NCBI RefSeq assembly: GCF_000425725.1
Contig: NZ_AUDZ01000016.1
Coordinates: 1 to 64,000, forward strand
Length of the DNA stretch: 64,000 bases
Source: Halomonas halocynthiae DSM 14573
GTDB lineage: Bacteria > Pseudomonadota > Gammaproteobacteria > Pseudomonadales > Halomonadaceae
Reading direction: 5' to 3'
Part shown: positions 17,186-26,804 of the stretch, in pieces
Layout of the letters: each line of letters opens with the position of its first letter
Numbering within the stretch: position 1 is the stretch's first letter
Position numbers and translations under genes: made by a program
The notes under the pieces: generated by a model
What the model was told of the DNA's origin: nothing
Databases searched by the model: none
What the model saw: the letters and a program-made list of their open reading frames with translations, nothing else

Positions 17186-19642
17186 ATGGGCAAACGACCC
17201 CAATGGATTGCCATGACTGGCCTGTTGATCAGTGGCGTGGCTTCTCCGCTGCTGGCGGCACCGCCGGCATCATTGCCGGCCGATCAGATGGATTGGCAAC
17301 CCTGGGGCGCTGAACGTCCCCAGGGTGCGTTGTGTAGTGGCCGTTATGTCATGCCTGAATACCGGCTTCCACCAACCACCGGTGACCGAGTCGCCAGCGA
17401 ATCAGACAGTGGTGCTTACACTCAGGATGGAGAAACCATTCTTTTGGGTGAAGTTGTGCTGCGCCGAGGGGATACCCAGGTAGAAGCACCGAACTTACGC
17501 GTCACTTCGGCTAGAGATAAAGTCGTTGCCGATGAGACGCTGACACTGCGCGACCCGAATTTACTGGTGCGCGGTGATCGTGGCGAGTTCTCTTTGAACA
17601 GCGAGTCGGCCAGTATTGACTCTGCCCATTACGTTGCCCATCAGCAAGGTCTGCGCGGTGACGCACAACGGCTGGCCCGACTGGATGCGCAGCGTTATCG
17701 GCTTAGCGAAGCGAGCTTTACCACCTGCGAACCAGGTAACAGCCTTTGGCGACTGGTGGGCAGCGATATTCTGCTTGACCGAGAAACCGGCGTCGGTACG
17801 GCGCGTCATGCACGGTTAGAGGTGGGTAAGGTGCCAGTGTTTTATTGGCCCTGGATGAGCTTCCCTATTGACGATCGGCGTAAGAGTGGTTTTCTCTGGC
17901 CAACAATTGGTATGAGCAACAAGTCTCTGGATTACGCTCAGCCCTATTACTGGAATATTGCTCCTAACCAAGATGCAACCTTAGTACCGCGGTGGTTTAG
18001 TCGGCGTGGTTTGATGCTGGGCGGAGAGTACCGCTACCTGCTGCCGTCTTCTGCGGGCATTCTTGAGGGCGCTTACCTGGGAGAAGATGACCGTGCTGGT
18101 GCTGAGGCGTCGTCACGTTCCGAACTTGAGGATGGTGATAAGCGCTGGTATATCGACTATCGACATGAAGGGCGTATTGACCCGCGTACCAGTTATCGGC
18201 TGCGCTATGGAGCAGCCAGTGATGGTAACTATTTCAAAGATTTTGGTCGTAGCTTTGCAGAAAATGACACGGTTGCTATGCCGCGTCTGGCGACGATAAC
18301 GCACCAAGGTGATGTGTGGCGACTTAACGCGACAGCCCAAGGGTATCAGCGCATGGATGACCCGCTGAATCCTATTGATAAGCCCTTTTATCGCTTGCCC
18401 AGTTTGACGGCTTCGGCGGGTTGGGGGCAGGAAAATGGGTTGTACCAGAACTGGAATTCTAACCTGACCTATTTCTGGCGTGATCATATCGGAGATGACC
18501 AGGGGTTTTATAACTTCGATGAGGGGCGTCGTCGCGTGCCTCTGCGAGAGGCAGCCAATGGCTTTCGCTTAAGGCTATCGCCTGATGTTGGCTGGCGGCA
18601 TGAAAACAGCTGGAGTTTTTTCGAGCCAAACGTTTCGCTGATTCACACCTCCTATGAACTTGATTACGGCAAGCGTGAAACCGATAACAGTGAGAGCCTG
18701 TCTCAGACGGTGCCAGTTAGCTCGGTGGACATGGGGCTGATTTTTGAGCGGGAGTTTAAGCTGCTGGGAGAGGACTGGCGCCAAACGTTGGAGCCGCGAC
18801 TTAATTATGCCTATGCACCAGCGCGAGATCAGAGTGAATTTCCTGATTTTGACACCAGTGAGCTAGCTTTCTCTTGGCACCAGCTGTGGTCGCCTTATCG
18901 CTTCAGCGGTGGGGATCGAGTTGGCGATATCAACCGGGTGTCCTGGGGGCTGAGTAGCCGTTTCCTTGAAGATGACAATGGACGCCAACGCCTGTCGCTG
19001 GGCGTAGGGCAGGCACTGTATTTCGAAGATCGCCAGATTGGCATGGATGGCGACCTGGACACCTTGCCGCGCGATACCGAAAAGTACTATCAGAGCACGC
19101 GTGAGCGCTCACCGTTGGTAACTCGGGTGGATTGGCAGGTCACGGACCAATGGCGCAGTTATTGGGAATGGTTGTATGACGACCATCGGCGCCGCACCGA
19201 CCGAGCGACGCTGGGAGTTCAGTATCGTGCTAAGGCAGGGCATGTGCTTAACCTGGGTTATCGCTGGGAAACCGAAGGGTTTAACCCCTATGCTGACGGT
19301 GATGACCGGTTGAGCTATAACCGTGAAGAATATGATATGTCGTTTGCCGTGAAAGCCCTGCCGGAACTTGATGTTATCGGGCGCTTGATTTACGACAACA
19401 CTAACGACCGTGCGCTGGAGCAGCTGGCTGGTGTGCAGTGGAATGACTGTTGTTATGGTCTGCAATTAGTCTGGCGAGAGTGGATCGATGACAATAGCAC
19501 GGCGAGCACGCTAGCTGACGACACAACAGATCGGGGTATTTTTCTGCGCTTCGTATTTAAAGGGTTAGGTGGCGTAGGCGGAACAGCCGATACATATTTC
19601 AGTAGCTCGATACCAGGGTATCGTGGTGTTGAACTTGAATAA
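17186..19642 (+). CDS. lptD: LPS-assembly outer membrane protein LptD
   Basis: Outer-membrane beta-barrel that with LptE inserts lipopolysaccharide into the outer leaflet. The 818-residue protein has a signal peptide (cleaved after residue 24 or so), an OstA/LptA-like N-terminal domain (LGEVVLRRGDTQVEAPNLRV onward) and a long barrel ending in ELE. Cys50, Cys181 and the adjacent pair Cys755-Cys756 match the four cysteines that form the interleaved disulfides in E. coli LptD. A TATAAT at 17148-17153 may be its -10 box, though no good -35 is seen. It heads the lptD-surA-pdxA-rsmA-apaG-apaH series. Confidence 0.95.
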   Translation: MGKRPQWIAMTGLLISGVASPLLAAPPASLPADQMDWQPWGAERPQGALCSGRYVMPEYRLPPTTGDRVASESDSGAYTQDGETILLGEVVLRRGDTQVEAPNLRVTSARDKVVADETLTLRDPNLLVRGDRGEFSLNSESASIDSAHYVAHQQGLRGDAQRLARLDAQRYRLSEASFTTCEPGNSLWRLVGSDILLDRETGVGTARHARLEVGKVPVFYWPWMSFPIDDRRKSGFLWPTIGMSNKSLDYAQPYYWNIAPNQDATLVPRWFSRRGLMLGGEYRYLLPSSAGILEGAYLGEDDRAGAEASSRSELEDGDKRWYIDYRHEGRIDPRTSYRLRYGAASDGNYFKDFGRSFAENDTVAMPRLATITHQGDVWRLNATAQGYQRMDDPLNPIDKPFYRLPSLTASAGWGQENGLYQNWNSNLTYFWRDHIGDDQGFYNFDEGRRRVPLREAANGFRLRLSPDVGWRHENSWSFFEPNVSLIHTSYELDYGKRETDNSESLSQTVPVSSVDMGLIFEREFKLLGEDWRQTLEPRLNYAYAPARDQSEFPDFDTSELAFSWHQLWSPYRFSGGDRVGDINRVSWGLSSRFLEDDNGRQRLSLGVGQALYFEDRQIGMDGDLDTLPRDTEKYYQSTRERSPLVTRVDWQVTDQWRSYWEWLYDDHRRRTDRATLGVQYRAKAGHVLNLGYRWETEGFNPYADGDDRLSYNREEYDMSFAVKALPELDVIGRLIYDNTNDRALEQLAGVQWNDCCYGLQLVWREWIDDNSTASTLADDTTDRGIFLRFVFKGLGGVGGTADTYFSSSIPGYRGVELE

Positions 19643-19681
19643 GCCGCAGGATTGCCAACCATGCACAGAGGGAAAAAACAG

Positions 19682-20320
19682 ATGATGAGTCAACGTATCA
19701 TGGCGCTGGGTATGGCGCTATGCCTGAGCTTGGGTGCTTTGAGTGCGCAAGCACAGCAGCGCGAGCCGCTGGATCGTATTGCCGTTGTGGTTAACGAAGG
19801 GGCGGTAATGGTCTCTGAATTAAATGACCGCATTGAGCAAACGAAAATGCAGCTACAGAGTCGTGGCATTGAGATACCGCCTAACCAGATTCTTAGCGAG
19901 CAGGTCGCAGACCGCATGATTCTTGAAGAAATTCAGCTTCAGCGCGCACAAGAGGCCAACCTCAGCGTGGACCCTACTGAGTTGAATCGACAGCTACGTG
20001 CCGTTGCTGAAGGTAATGGCATGAGCCTGGAGCAGTTTGCTGACCGCCTGGAAGCTGATGGTATGTCGCTTGGTGTTGTGCGCGAACAGGTGCGTCGTGA
20101 AATGCTAATGCGTGAGCTGCAGCAGCGCGAGGTGGCCAGCCGAGTCAACCTCTCCGAGAGCGAGGTGGATCGCTTTATTGAGCAGCAGGGCAACGCCATC
20201 AGCCGTGAGCAAGCGCGACAGGAATTGTTTCAGCGTAAAGTGAATGGCGAAATGGAAACCTGGCTGCAGGAAATTCGCGCTGATGCTTTTGTTGATGAGC
20301 GGCTCGGGTTTAATTCGTGA
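19682..20320 (+). CDS. surA: SurA-type periplasmic chaperone lacking PPIase domains
   Basis: Periplasmic chaperone for outer membrane protein assembly, placed exactly where surA lies between lptD and pdxA. Start 19682 (AGAGGG site) gives 212 residues: signal peptide to Ala24, the SurA N-terminal domain (LDRIAVVVNEGAVMVSELND, then a helical core to about residue 175), and directly the C-terminal helix segment (ARQELFQRKVNGEMETWLQE). A usual SurA is near 430 residues with two parvulin domains between these parts; both are absent, with no stop or frameshift. The E. coli protein without these domains is reported to keep chaperone function, so this one is probably active. Confidence 0.88.
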   Translation: MMSQRIMALGMALCLSLGALSAQAQQREPLDRIAVVVNEGAVMVSELNDRIEQTKMQLQSRGIEIPPNQILSEQVADRMILEEIQLQRAQEANLSVDPTELNRQLRAVAEGNGMSLEQFADRLEADGMSLGVVREQVRREMLMRELQQREVASRVNLSESEVDRFIEQQGNAISREQARQELFQRKVNGEMETWLQEIRADAFVDERLGFNS

Positions 20321-21372
20321 CAGCGAGTCCGATACTGGCACTGACAACCGGTGAGCCCGCAGGGATCGGTCCAGAGCTTGCCGCTATGCTGGTTGGTAGG
20401 GCTCATCTTAAGCAGCGTGTGGTGGCTATTGGTGATCCTGAGCTTTTGGCTCAGCGTGCTGCGCTGTTAGATGAGTTTGCCTTGTCGCCGCTGGAGATTA
20501 TTGAGTTAGGCCCTGATGACGAGGTGCCGCCCGCTAAGCCAGGCTGTTTGCCGGTCTGGCCAGTGGCACTGTCAGCACCGTCGTCTCCTGGTGTGCTGAA
20601 TACCGCTAATTCAAACTATGTGCTCAAGACGCTTGATCTTGCCGTATCGGCTTGCCAGCGCGGCGCTGCCCAGGCCATGGTGACGGCACCGTTGCACAAG
20701 GGAGTGATTCGCGACGCGGGACAGCATGATTTTACTGGCCATACCGAATACTTGCGCGATGCGTGTGGGGCTGATGAAGTTGTCATGCTGCTGGCGACAG
20801 ACCAGGCCTTGCACGCTCGCATACCGGGCTGGCAGGGAAGTCATGCGTTGAGAGTCGCCTTGGTGACGACACATTTGCCGTTGCGGAATGTGGCTGATGC
20901 TATTACCTCCACGCGGCTTGAGCAGATTATTGAATTGCTTGCGGCTGATCTGACGCGCTGGTTTGGCTTGAAAAAGCCGCGCATCGCGGTTTGTGGCTTG
21001 AACCCTCATGCTGGGGAAGACGGCCATCTTGGTACTGAAGAGCGCGATATTATTGCGCCAACTCTTCAGCGATTGCGTCAACGGGGGTATTGCCTTGATG
21101 GCCCCTTACCCGCGGACACGCTGTTTACCCCGCCGCATCTCGCTGATGTTGATGCAGTGCTTGCCATGTATCACGACCAGGGGTTGGCCGTGCTCAAATA
21201 TGCCGGTTTTGGGCGTGCTGCCAATATCACGCTGGGGCTCCCTTTGGTGCGGACGTCGGTAGATCACGGCACCGCGCTAAACATTGCCGGCACGGGTGCT
21301 GCTGATCCGGCGAGCCTGCAAGTGGCAGTGAACTTGGCGGCAGACATGGCAACGCGTGGCAGGCTGACTTAG
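20317..21372 (+). CDS. pdxA: 4-hydroxythreonine-4-phosphate dehydrogenase
   Basis: NAD-dependent oxidation of 4-phosphohydroxy-L-threonine in pyridoxal phosphate synthesis. The 351-residue product starts with GTG overlapping the surA stop (GTGA). Family motifs include LTTGEPAGIGPE at the N-terminus, VTAPLHKGVI, FTGHTEYLRD with metal-binding histidine, and AMYHDQGLAVLKYAGF followed by SVDHGTALNIAGTG near the C-terminus. It is the usual third gene of the lptD series. Confidence 0.96.
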   Translation: MTASPILALTTGEPAGIGPELAAMLVGRAHLKQRVVAIGDPELLAQRAALLDEFALSPLEIIELGPDDEVPPAKPGCLPVWPVALSAPSSPGVLNTANSNYVLKTLDLAVSACQRGAAQAMVTAPLHKGVIRDAGQHDFTGHTEYLRDACGADEVVMLLATDQALHARIPGWQGSHALRVALVTTHLPLRNVADAITSTRLEQIIELLAADLTRWFGLKKPRIAVCGLNPHAGEDGHLGTEERDIIAPTLQRLRQRGYCLDGPLPADTLFTPPHLADVDAVLAMYHDQGLAVLKYAGFGRAANITLGLPLVRTSVDHGTALNIAGTGAADPASLQVAVNLAADMATRGRLT

Positions 21373-21409
21373 CCTGCTTGGTTCTATCGTGTCAGTGATT
21401 GTTGCCAGC

Positions 21410-21447
21410 GAGTTAGCACCAGCGACTAGAGTTAGTACCAGCGACTA
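21410..21447 (+). repeat. Tandem 19-bp duplication upstream of rsmA
   Basis: Two adjacent copies of a 19-bp unit (GAGTTAGCACCAGCGACTA at 21410-21428; the second at 21429-21447 with one change) lie in the 170-bp gap between pdxA and rsmA. The cause is probably replication slippage. No function is evident. Confidence 0.8.
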
Positions 21448-21542
21448 TCTGTGACGCGCAATGTTTGTGTTGAAAGCACTAAACTGACGTGCTTAGCACA
21501 CATCAAGTGCGGCAAAAGACTACGTAAAAGAAGGATTCCCGA

Positions 21543-22370
21543 ATGGCCTCCCGACCTGCGCCACACCGCGCCCGTAAACGTTTTGGTCAGAATTTCCTGC
21601 GTGATCGTGGCATTATTTCAGCCATTGTTCGTTCTATTGGGCCGGCGCCTGGCGAACGTCTCGTAGAAATTGGTCCAGGGCAGGGAGCGCTGACTGAGCC
21701 CTTGATTGAGGCGACTCAGGGGGCGCTGGAAGTTATTGAGCTTGATCGTGACTTGATTCCAGGTTTGCGTGTGCAGTTTTTTAATCATCCAGGGTTCGTC
21801 ATCCACGAAGGCGATGCGTTAAAAATGGATTTTCGAAAACTGCGCGGCGAAGGCGCGCCGCTCAGAGTGGTGGGGAATCTGCCTTATAATATTTCCACAC
21901 CGCTGATTAGCCATTTATTGGGTGCGGGTGATGCAGTGGCAGATATGCACTTTATGCTGCAACAGGAGGTTGTTGAGCGGCTGGCAGCACTTGAAAATAC
22001 CGCTCAGCGTAGTCGCTTGTCGGTGCTGGCGCAGTACTATTGCTGTGTTGAGTCGTTGTTTAGTGTCCCGCCAGAAGCGTTTGTCCCGCAACCCAAAGTG
22101 GTATCTGCGGTGGTACGGCTTACGCCACACAGCACCTTGCCGTACCAGGCCAAAGATGAAGCTCTGCTGTTTTCTGTTGTTCGAGAGGCGTTTGCTCAAC
22201 GGCGTAAAACGTTGCGCAATAACCTCAAACCACACTTGGATGATGCCGCTTTTGCTGAGTTGGAGATTGACCCCGTGCGCCGACCTCAAACGTTGAGTGT
22301 TGAAGAGTTTGTGCGTATCGCTGACTATATTTTTGACCATACGCCCGAGAGTGAGGAGCAGAACTCATGA
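21543..22370 (+). CDS. rsmA: 16S rRNA (adenine-1518/1519-N6)-dimethyltransferase
   Basis: KsgA enzyme that dimethylates two adjacent adenines in helix 45 of 16S rRNA late in small-subunit assembly. The 275-residue product has the N-terminal RKRFGQNFLRD, the SAM-binding LVEIGPGQGALTEPL and the catalytic VVGNLPYNISTPLI. An AGAAGGA site precedes the ATG. Its stop overlaps the apaG start (ATGA). Confidence 0.97.
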   Translation: MASRPAPHRARKRFGQNFLRDRGIISAIVRSIGPAPGERLVEIGPGQGALTEPLIEATQGALEVIELDRDLIPGLRVQFFNHPGFVIHEGDALKMDFRKLRGEGAPLRVVGNLPYNISTPLISHLLGAGDAVADMHFMLQQEVVERLAALENTAQRSRLSVLAQYYCCVESLFSVPPEAFVPQPKVVSAVVRLTPHSTLPYQAKDEALLFSVVREAFAQRRKTLRNNLKPHLDDAAFAELEIDPVRRPQTLSVEEFVRIADYIFDHTPESEEQNS

Positions 22371-22753
22371 GCCGAGTGTATGCCGACCAGGTTGATGTTC
22401 AGGTAGAGCCGAGCTTTTGCGACGAAGAGTCTGATGCGGATGAGTCGCGCTTTGTCTTTAAATACACCATCAATGTGCATAATCATTCTGAGCAAAACAT
22501 GCAGCTGCTGGCTAGGCACTGGAAAATCACCCAGTCCAGCGGAGAGGTCCATGAGGTGCGTGGCAAGGGTGTGGTGGGCCAGCAGCCAATGATTGCTCCT
22601 GGCCAGGCGTTTAGCTACACCAGTCGAGCAATAATTGACGGCCCTGTTGGGGTGATGGAAGGCTCTTTTACCTGTGTCGATACGGCAAGCCAAAGGCCAT
22701 TTGAGGTGGCTATTTCAGCGTTTCGTCTGGCAGTGCCTAATCAGGTGCATTAA
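22367..22753 (+). CDS. apaG: ApaG protein (Co2+/Mg2+ efflux-associated family)
   Basis: A 128-residue beta-rich ApaG domain protein, with KYTINVHNHSEQNMQLLARH, the conserved GKGVVGQQPMIAPG and the MEGSF turn. The molecular role is unclear; mutants in enterobacteria affect cobalt resistance and magnesium efflux. It is translationally coupled to rsmA and followed by apaH, the classic arrangement. Confidence 0.95.
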   Translation: MSRVYADQVDVQVEPSFCDEESDADESRFVFKYTINVHNHSEQNMQLLARHWKITQSSGEVHEVRGKGVVGQQPMIAPGQAFSYTSRAIIDGPVGVMEGSFTCVDTASQRPFEVAISAFRLAVPNQVH

Positions 22754-22785
22754 CACATCAAGCGCATGAAAAAACAGAGGCTGAC

Positions 22786-23607
22786 ATGACTGCATATGCC
22801 GTAGGTGATCTTCAAGGCTGCCATGCCGAGTTTGTCGAGCTTCTGGAACGGCTCTCTTTTCGGCCGGGTCGTGATGAGCTGTGGTTGGCAGGGGACCTGG
22901 TCAATCGTGGTCCGGCATCGCTTGAGTGCCTGCGCGAAATTATGGCATTGGGCAACAGTGCTAGGCCGGTGTTAGGTAATCACGACTTGCATTTATTGGC
23001 TGTGGCGCGTGGCAATGGGCGCATTAAACCTCATGATACCCTGCAGGCAGTGCTTGCGGCGGATGATCGTGAAGCCATGCTTGACTGGCTGCAAAGCCGG
23101 CCGCTGGTGGTATGTCAGGGTGATACGCTGATGTGTCATGCTGGTCTGTTGCCAAGCTGGGGGCAGGCCCAGGCTGCTGCCTTGGCTGATGAAGTTCATT
23201 CGCTGCTCGTTAGTGAGTCGGCAGGTGAGTTCCTGGCTCAGATGTATGGCAATGACCCTGATCGCTGGGATGAATCGCTGCAAGGTACGAATCGTCATCG
23301 AGTAATCGTTAATACGTTAACTCGTATGCGCTTTATTGATGCAGAGGGCCGCTTGAGCTTTGCTGCCAAGCAGGGGCTAGACAGTGCGCCTGCGGGATAC
23401 CGCCCTTGGTTTCAGTATCCACGTTGCGATGATATACGTATCTTGTTTGGCCATTGGGCGGCGCTTTCAGGCACGACGCCTGGTAGTCAGGTACGCGCCG
23501 AGGCGCTGGATACTGGCTGCGTCTGGGGAGGCAGCCTGACTGCTATTAACCTTGAAAGCGGTGAGCGAATTAGCGTACCTGCCGGTGGATCTGCATTTAA
23601 ACATTGA
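22786..23607 (+). CDS. apaH: Symmetrical bis(5'-nucleosyl)-tetraphosphatase
   Basis: Metallophosphatase that splits Ap4A into two ADP and removes alarmone-like caps. The 273-residue product carries the calcineurin-type motifs GDLQGC (near residue 8), GDLVNRGP and LGNHDLHL, and a later FGHWAALSG. The apaG-apaH adjacency supports the call. An AGAGGC site lies just before the ATG. Confidence 0.96.
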   Translation: MTAYAVGDLQGCHAEFVELLERLSFRPGRDELWLAGDLVNRGPASLECLREIMALGNSARPVLGNHDLHLLAVARGNGRIKPHDTLQAVLAADDREAMLDWLQSRPLVVCQGDTLMCHAGLLPSWGQAQAAALADEVHSLLVSESAGEFLAQMYGNDPDRWDESLQGTNRHRVIVNTLTRMRFIDAEGRLSFAAKQGLDSAPAGYRPWFQYPRCDDIRILFGHWAALSGTTPGSQVRAEALDTGCVWGGSLTAINLESGERISVPAGGSAFKH

Positions 23608-23623
23608 TCAAAAGGTGGAGCCC

Positions 23624-23959
23624 ATGACAGCACCGACTTTCCAGCACCTGGATGCCGTGACGCTTGAGCGCTGGCTCAAGGACGCCACGCCGGTGACGCT
23701 GGTGGATATTCGTGACCCCAGTAGCTTTGCTATAGGTCATATTCCGACTAGCCAGCACTTAGATAACCAGAGCGTTTCAGCATTGATGCACGACGCACCT
23801 GCTGAGCAACCTGTTGTGGTGGTCTGTTATCACGGCCATTCCAGTATGCAGGTAGCCTCTTGGTTGGTAGCCCAGGGGTTTGACGACGTATATAGCCTTG
23901 ATGGCGGTTACAGTGAGTGGCAGTTACGTTTTCCCGCGCAGGTGGAAACAAGCCGATAA
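23624..23959 (+). CDS. glpE: Thiosulfate sulfurtransferase (single-domain rhodanese)
   Basis: Transfers sulfane sulfur from thiosulfate to cyanide or thiols. Start 23624 with AAGGTGGAG gives 111 residues, the usual GlpE length; the upstream in-frame extension overlaps apaH. The active-site loop is CYHGHSS with catalytic Cys68. It lies 16 bp after apaH and appears to continue the operon. Confidence 0.93.
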   Translation: MTAPTFQHLDAVTLERWLKDATPVTLVDIRDPSSFAIGHIPTSQHLDNQSVSALMHDAPAEQPVVVVCYHGHSSMQVASWLVAQGFDDVYSLDGGYSEWQLRFPAQVETSR

Positions 23960-23985
23960 TAATGAGCACTGAGATGGGGGCAATA

Positions 23986-25128
23986 ATGGCTGACCCTTGT
24001 GCGGGGCTGAGGGTATATCGTGTTGGCGGTGCGGTGCGTGATGCGTTGCTTGGCTGGCCGGTCAAAGACACTGACTGGGTGGTGGTTGGAGCCACTGAAG
24101 GCGATATGCGGCGCCGGGGATTTCGTGCAGTGGGTAGGGATTTCCCCGTATTTTTGCATCCGTACAGCCAAGAAGAGTTTGCGCTGGCGCGTACCGAGCG
24201 CAAGTCTGGCCATGGTTATACGGGCTTTGTCGTTCATGCCAGTCCTGACGTCACTCTGGAGGAGGATCTCGCGCGCCGCGACTTGACCATCAACGCGATA
24301 GCTGAGTCTATTGATGGGCAGCGAGTGGACCCCTTCGGTGGGCAAGCTGACCTTAAGGCTCGGTGCTTGCGCCATGTTTCTCAGTCGTTTGTTGAGGACC
24401 CGTTGAGAGTGCTACGCACCGCTCGCTTTTTAGCGCGCTATGCAGAGTTAGGCTTTACTATCGCTGCAGATACCATGGCCTTGATGACTCAACTGTCCAC
24501 CAGTGGTGAGTTGAAACATCTGGTGGCTGAGCGAGTCTGGGTGGAAACAGAAAAAGCACTGAATGAGCCTACGCCTGGTGTGTATTTTCGTACCCTTGAG
24601 CAATGCGGTGCTCTGGCTGTGCTGATGCCAGAACTGGTCCCCGAACTGGCGTCTGAGAAAGGCACTGTAGTGGCAGCGGAGCGGATGAAAAAGCTGCCCG
24701 AGTCACTAGGTGACATCGCTGTATGGCGCTGGGGGCGACTCGTTGAGGTGTTGGGGAGCGGCGAGCGTGGTGCGCTCGCTGAGCGACTTAAATTACCCAA
24801 TACCTATCGGCAGGTGGGTGAGTTGCTTGCTGAGACGCGTAAGCTAACGCGCGGCGTGTTTGACAGGCCGAACGTTGCTGAGGCGATCATGAGCTGGCTG
24901 AATCATATTGATGCTTGGCGGCGTAGTGAGCGAGTTGTGCCGTTAATCGAGGTTATGACGCTGGACATGCCTGAGCTGGCAGCACAAGTTAATGTGGGTT
25001 GGCAGGCAGCCAGCGCGGTGCAGGCTAAGGCACTGGTTGATGAGGGCTTTAAAGGGAGTGAGCTGGGACGGGCGTTAAGCCGTCGCCGCTATCAAGTGCT
25101 GGTGACGGCGATAGAATCGATAAGCTAA
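23986..25128 (+). CDS. cca: CCA tRNA nucleotidyltransferase
   Basis: Adds or repairs the 3'-terminal CCA of tRNAs without a nucleic acid template. Start 23986 with a GGGG site gives 380 residues; further ATGs at 23962 and 23974 are possible. Class II motifs are [23 protein letters not shown] and RDLTINAIA. The C-terminal part lacks the obvious HD phosphohydrolase domain found in the longer E. coli enzyme. It converges with folK. Confidence 0.94.
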   Translation: MADPCAGLRVYRVGGAVRDALLGWPVKDTDWVVVGATEGDMRRRGFRAVGRDFPVFLHPYSQEEFALARTERKSGHGYTGFVVHASPDVTLEEDLARRDLTINAIAESIDGQRVDPFGGQADLKARCLRHVSQSFVEDPLRVLRTARFLARYAELGFTIAADTMALMTQLSTSGELKHLVAERVWVETEKALNEPTPGVYFRTLEQCGALAVLMPELVPELASEKGTVVAAERMKKLPESLGDIAVWRWGRLVEVLGSGERGALAERLKLPNTYRQVGELLAETRKLTRGVFDRPNVAEAIMSWLNHIDAWRRSERVVPLIEVMTLDMPELAAQVNVGWQAASAVQAKALVDEGFKGSELGRALSRRRYQVLVTAIESIS

Positions 25129-25147
25129 CCAGCTGGTTAACCTGTTT

Positions 25148-25714
25148 TTATGAGTCAGTTAACTGTGTTGAAATGTGTGGCAGGGCAACGTGCCATGTAA
25201 ACGGCACTGGCCAAAGCTCCTGTGATCCGCCTAATGCAGGGTTGGCCTCGAAAGCCCGCCATAGCGAGGCATAACGTTGTTGAGTTAGCGGGTGGCATTG
25301 ATTGGGTAGCAACTCCGCCAGTGGCTTAAGCACGAAAGCGTGGCGCAGTATATCGTTACGCGGTAACTCGATACCGTCATGTTGGCCAGTCAGTTTTCCG
25401 ACGCTCAACACGTCGATATCCAGTGGTTGGATGATTGGTGCGTACTTGTTTGGCGCATGAGGCTGTCGTCCTTGTTTTGCTTCCAGCGCCTTAACGTGTG
25501 CCTGCAGCTCCCCGACCGGCCAATCAGAAACTAGAGCGACCACCAGGTTGTAGAAATTAGCACTAGTCTGGCCATGGCGGAGCCCGATGGGCTGGCTTTC
25601 ATAAACCTGTGAAATGGACAGGTCGCCAAATGTTTCAGTCAATGTGTTCAAGCAGGCGGTGATGTTGAGCTTGCGTTGAACATTGCTGCCGATACTCAGA
25701 GTAACCAGTGCCAT
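25148..25714 (-). CDS. folK: 6-hydroxymethyl-7,8-dihydropterin pyrophosphokinase
   Basis: Transfers pyrophosphate from ATP to hydroxymethyl-dihydropterin in folate synthesis. The 188-residue product has LSIGSNVQRKLNI at the N-terminus, the substrate loop ANFYNLVVAL, and IIQPLDIDVLSVG, a variant of the usual PRxxDIDIL motif where the first Arg and Thr/Asp are replaced. It overlaps the folB stop by one base, so the two folate genes are coupled. A 14-bp palindrome lies in the gap to cca. Confidence 0.9.
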   Translation of the reverse strand: MALVTLSIGSNVQRKLNITACLNTLTETFGDLSISQVYESQPIGLRHGQTSANFYNLVVALVSDWPVGELQAHVKALEAKQGRQPHAPNKYAPIIQPLDIDVLSVGKLTGQHDGIELPRNDILRHAFVLKPLAELLPNQCHPLTQQRYASLWRAFEANPALGGSQELWPVPFTWHVALPHISTQLTDS

Positions 25715-26079
25715 TAGTGATTCGCCAGACGCGTTCCGCGCTCGATGGTTACGCCCACGGCGCGGGCATTGGGAACGGCGCCAGGTTTGCGCACTGTGAG
25801 CTGTAGCCAGGCAATTCCAAACTCCTCTTGTAGCATGGCGGCTAGCCGCTCAGCGAAGGTTTCCACTAGGGCAAACGCATGCTGTTTGGCGAAGGCGTCA
25901 ATGCGCTGGCTGATGGCAGCGTAGTCCAGTGTCAGGGAAAGGTCGTCGGTTTGGGCAGCAGAGCGGATATCGGTTGCCAATTGCAGGTCCAGAGACAGCG
26001 TTTGTGTGATAGTTCGCTCCCAGTCATATACGCCGATCACGGTGTCGACGTCGAGCGCTTCAATTAATACTCGGTCCAT
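25714..26079 (-). CDS. folB: Dihydroneopterin aldolase
   Basis: Converts dihydroneopterin to hydroxymethyl-dihydropterin, the step before FolK. The 121-residue protein starts MDRVLIEALDVDTVIGVYDWE, with the active-site Glu in GVYDWERTI, and has YAAISQRIDAF and ALVETFAERLA. It is divergent from plsY and coupled to folK. Confidence 0.94.
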   Translation of the reverse strand: MDRVLIEALDVDTVIGVYDWERTITQTLSLDLQLATDIRSAAQTDDLSLTLDYAAISQRIDAFAKQHAFALVETFAERLAAMLQEEFGIAWLQLTVRKPGAVPNARAVGVTIERGTRLANH

Positions 26080-26216
26080 TACTTTGCTCCCCCTTCTGAT
26101 TTAGTGATGAAAAAACACCGTATGATTGTACGTCAGCAGGCTGGTAGACGCAGGCGCGCTGTTGTCGCGTCGTTGGTGATGGCACACTGAGCCGGATCAC
26201 TTGTTGAGGACCGCGC

Positions 26217-26804
26217 GTGGACGCCTATAACTATTGGCTGGTGCCACTGATAATAATGGGGTATGTCAGCGGCAGCTGGCTTGGCTCGGTGACGGTTTGT
26301 CGGCTAACTAACAAGCCGGACCCTCGCTACAGTGGCTCTTGCAACCCAGGTGCTTCCAATGTGCTGCGGTTATATGGCAAGCACTTGGCGTTAGCGACTT
26401 TGCTGATTGATGCGCTCAAAAGCTGGCCTGTGCTGATCATTGGCCTGGTGCTGAACCTGCCACCGTGGGGGCTTGGCTTGGTGGGTGTTAGTGTTCTGCT
26501 CGGCCATTGTTATCCGCAATGGAATCATTTTCGTGGTGGAAAGGCGGTGGCTAGCGCTTTTGGTGTCATGTTGTTGCTGGTGCCTGGTGTGGCGCTGCTG
26601 TGTGCAATGACCTGGGGGCTGCTGGCCTGGAAGGTGCGTACGGCAGCGGTGGCATCACTGGTTAGTGCAGCGCTGGCACCGCTGATTAGCCTATGGCTGG
26701 CACCAGACTACACTGCTGTAGTGGTGGTATTCGCACTGCTGGTGCTGGGGCGTCATGCCATTAATATTCGCCGCGTCAGGCGCGGCGAAGAACCTAGGCT
26801 TTAG
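26217..26804 (+). CDS. plsY: Acyl-phosphate:glycerol-3-phosphate acyltransferase
   Basis: Integral membrane enzyme that acylates position 1 of glycerol-3-phosphate with acyl-phosphate. The 195-residue product starts at GTG with a TTGAGGA site and has five or so membrane helices. PlsY motifs visible are [29 protein letters not shown] and [17 protein letters not shown]. Its stop overlaps the tsaD stop on the other strand by 4 bp. Confidence 0.95.
   Translation: MDAYNYWLVPLIIMGYVSGSWLGSVTVCRLTNKPDPRYSGSCNPGASNVLRLYGKHLALATLLIDALKSWPVLIIGLVLNLPPWGLGLVGVSVLLGHCYPQWNHFRGGKAVASAFGVMLLLVPGVALLCAMTWGLLAWKVRTAAVASLVSAALAPLISLWLAPDYTAVVVVFALLVLGRHAINIRRVRRGEEPRL

Noticed and set aside
25126..25139. 14-bp palindrome between cca and folK considered as a terminator
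   Set aside because: The inverted repeat has no loop and only a distant short T-run; it may be chance or a weak site.
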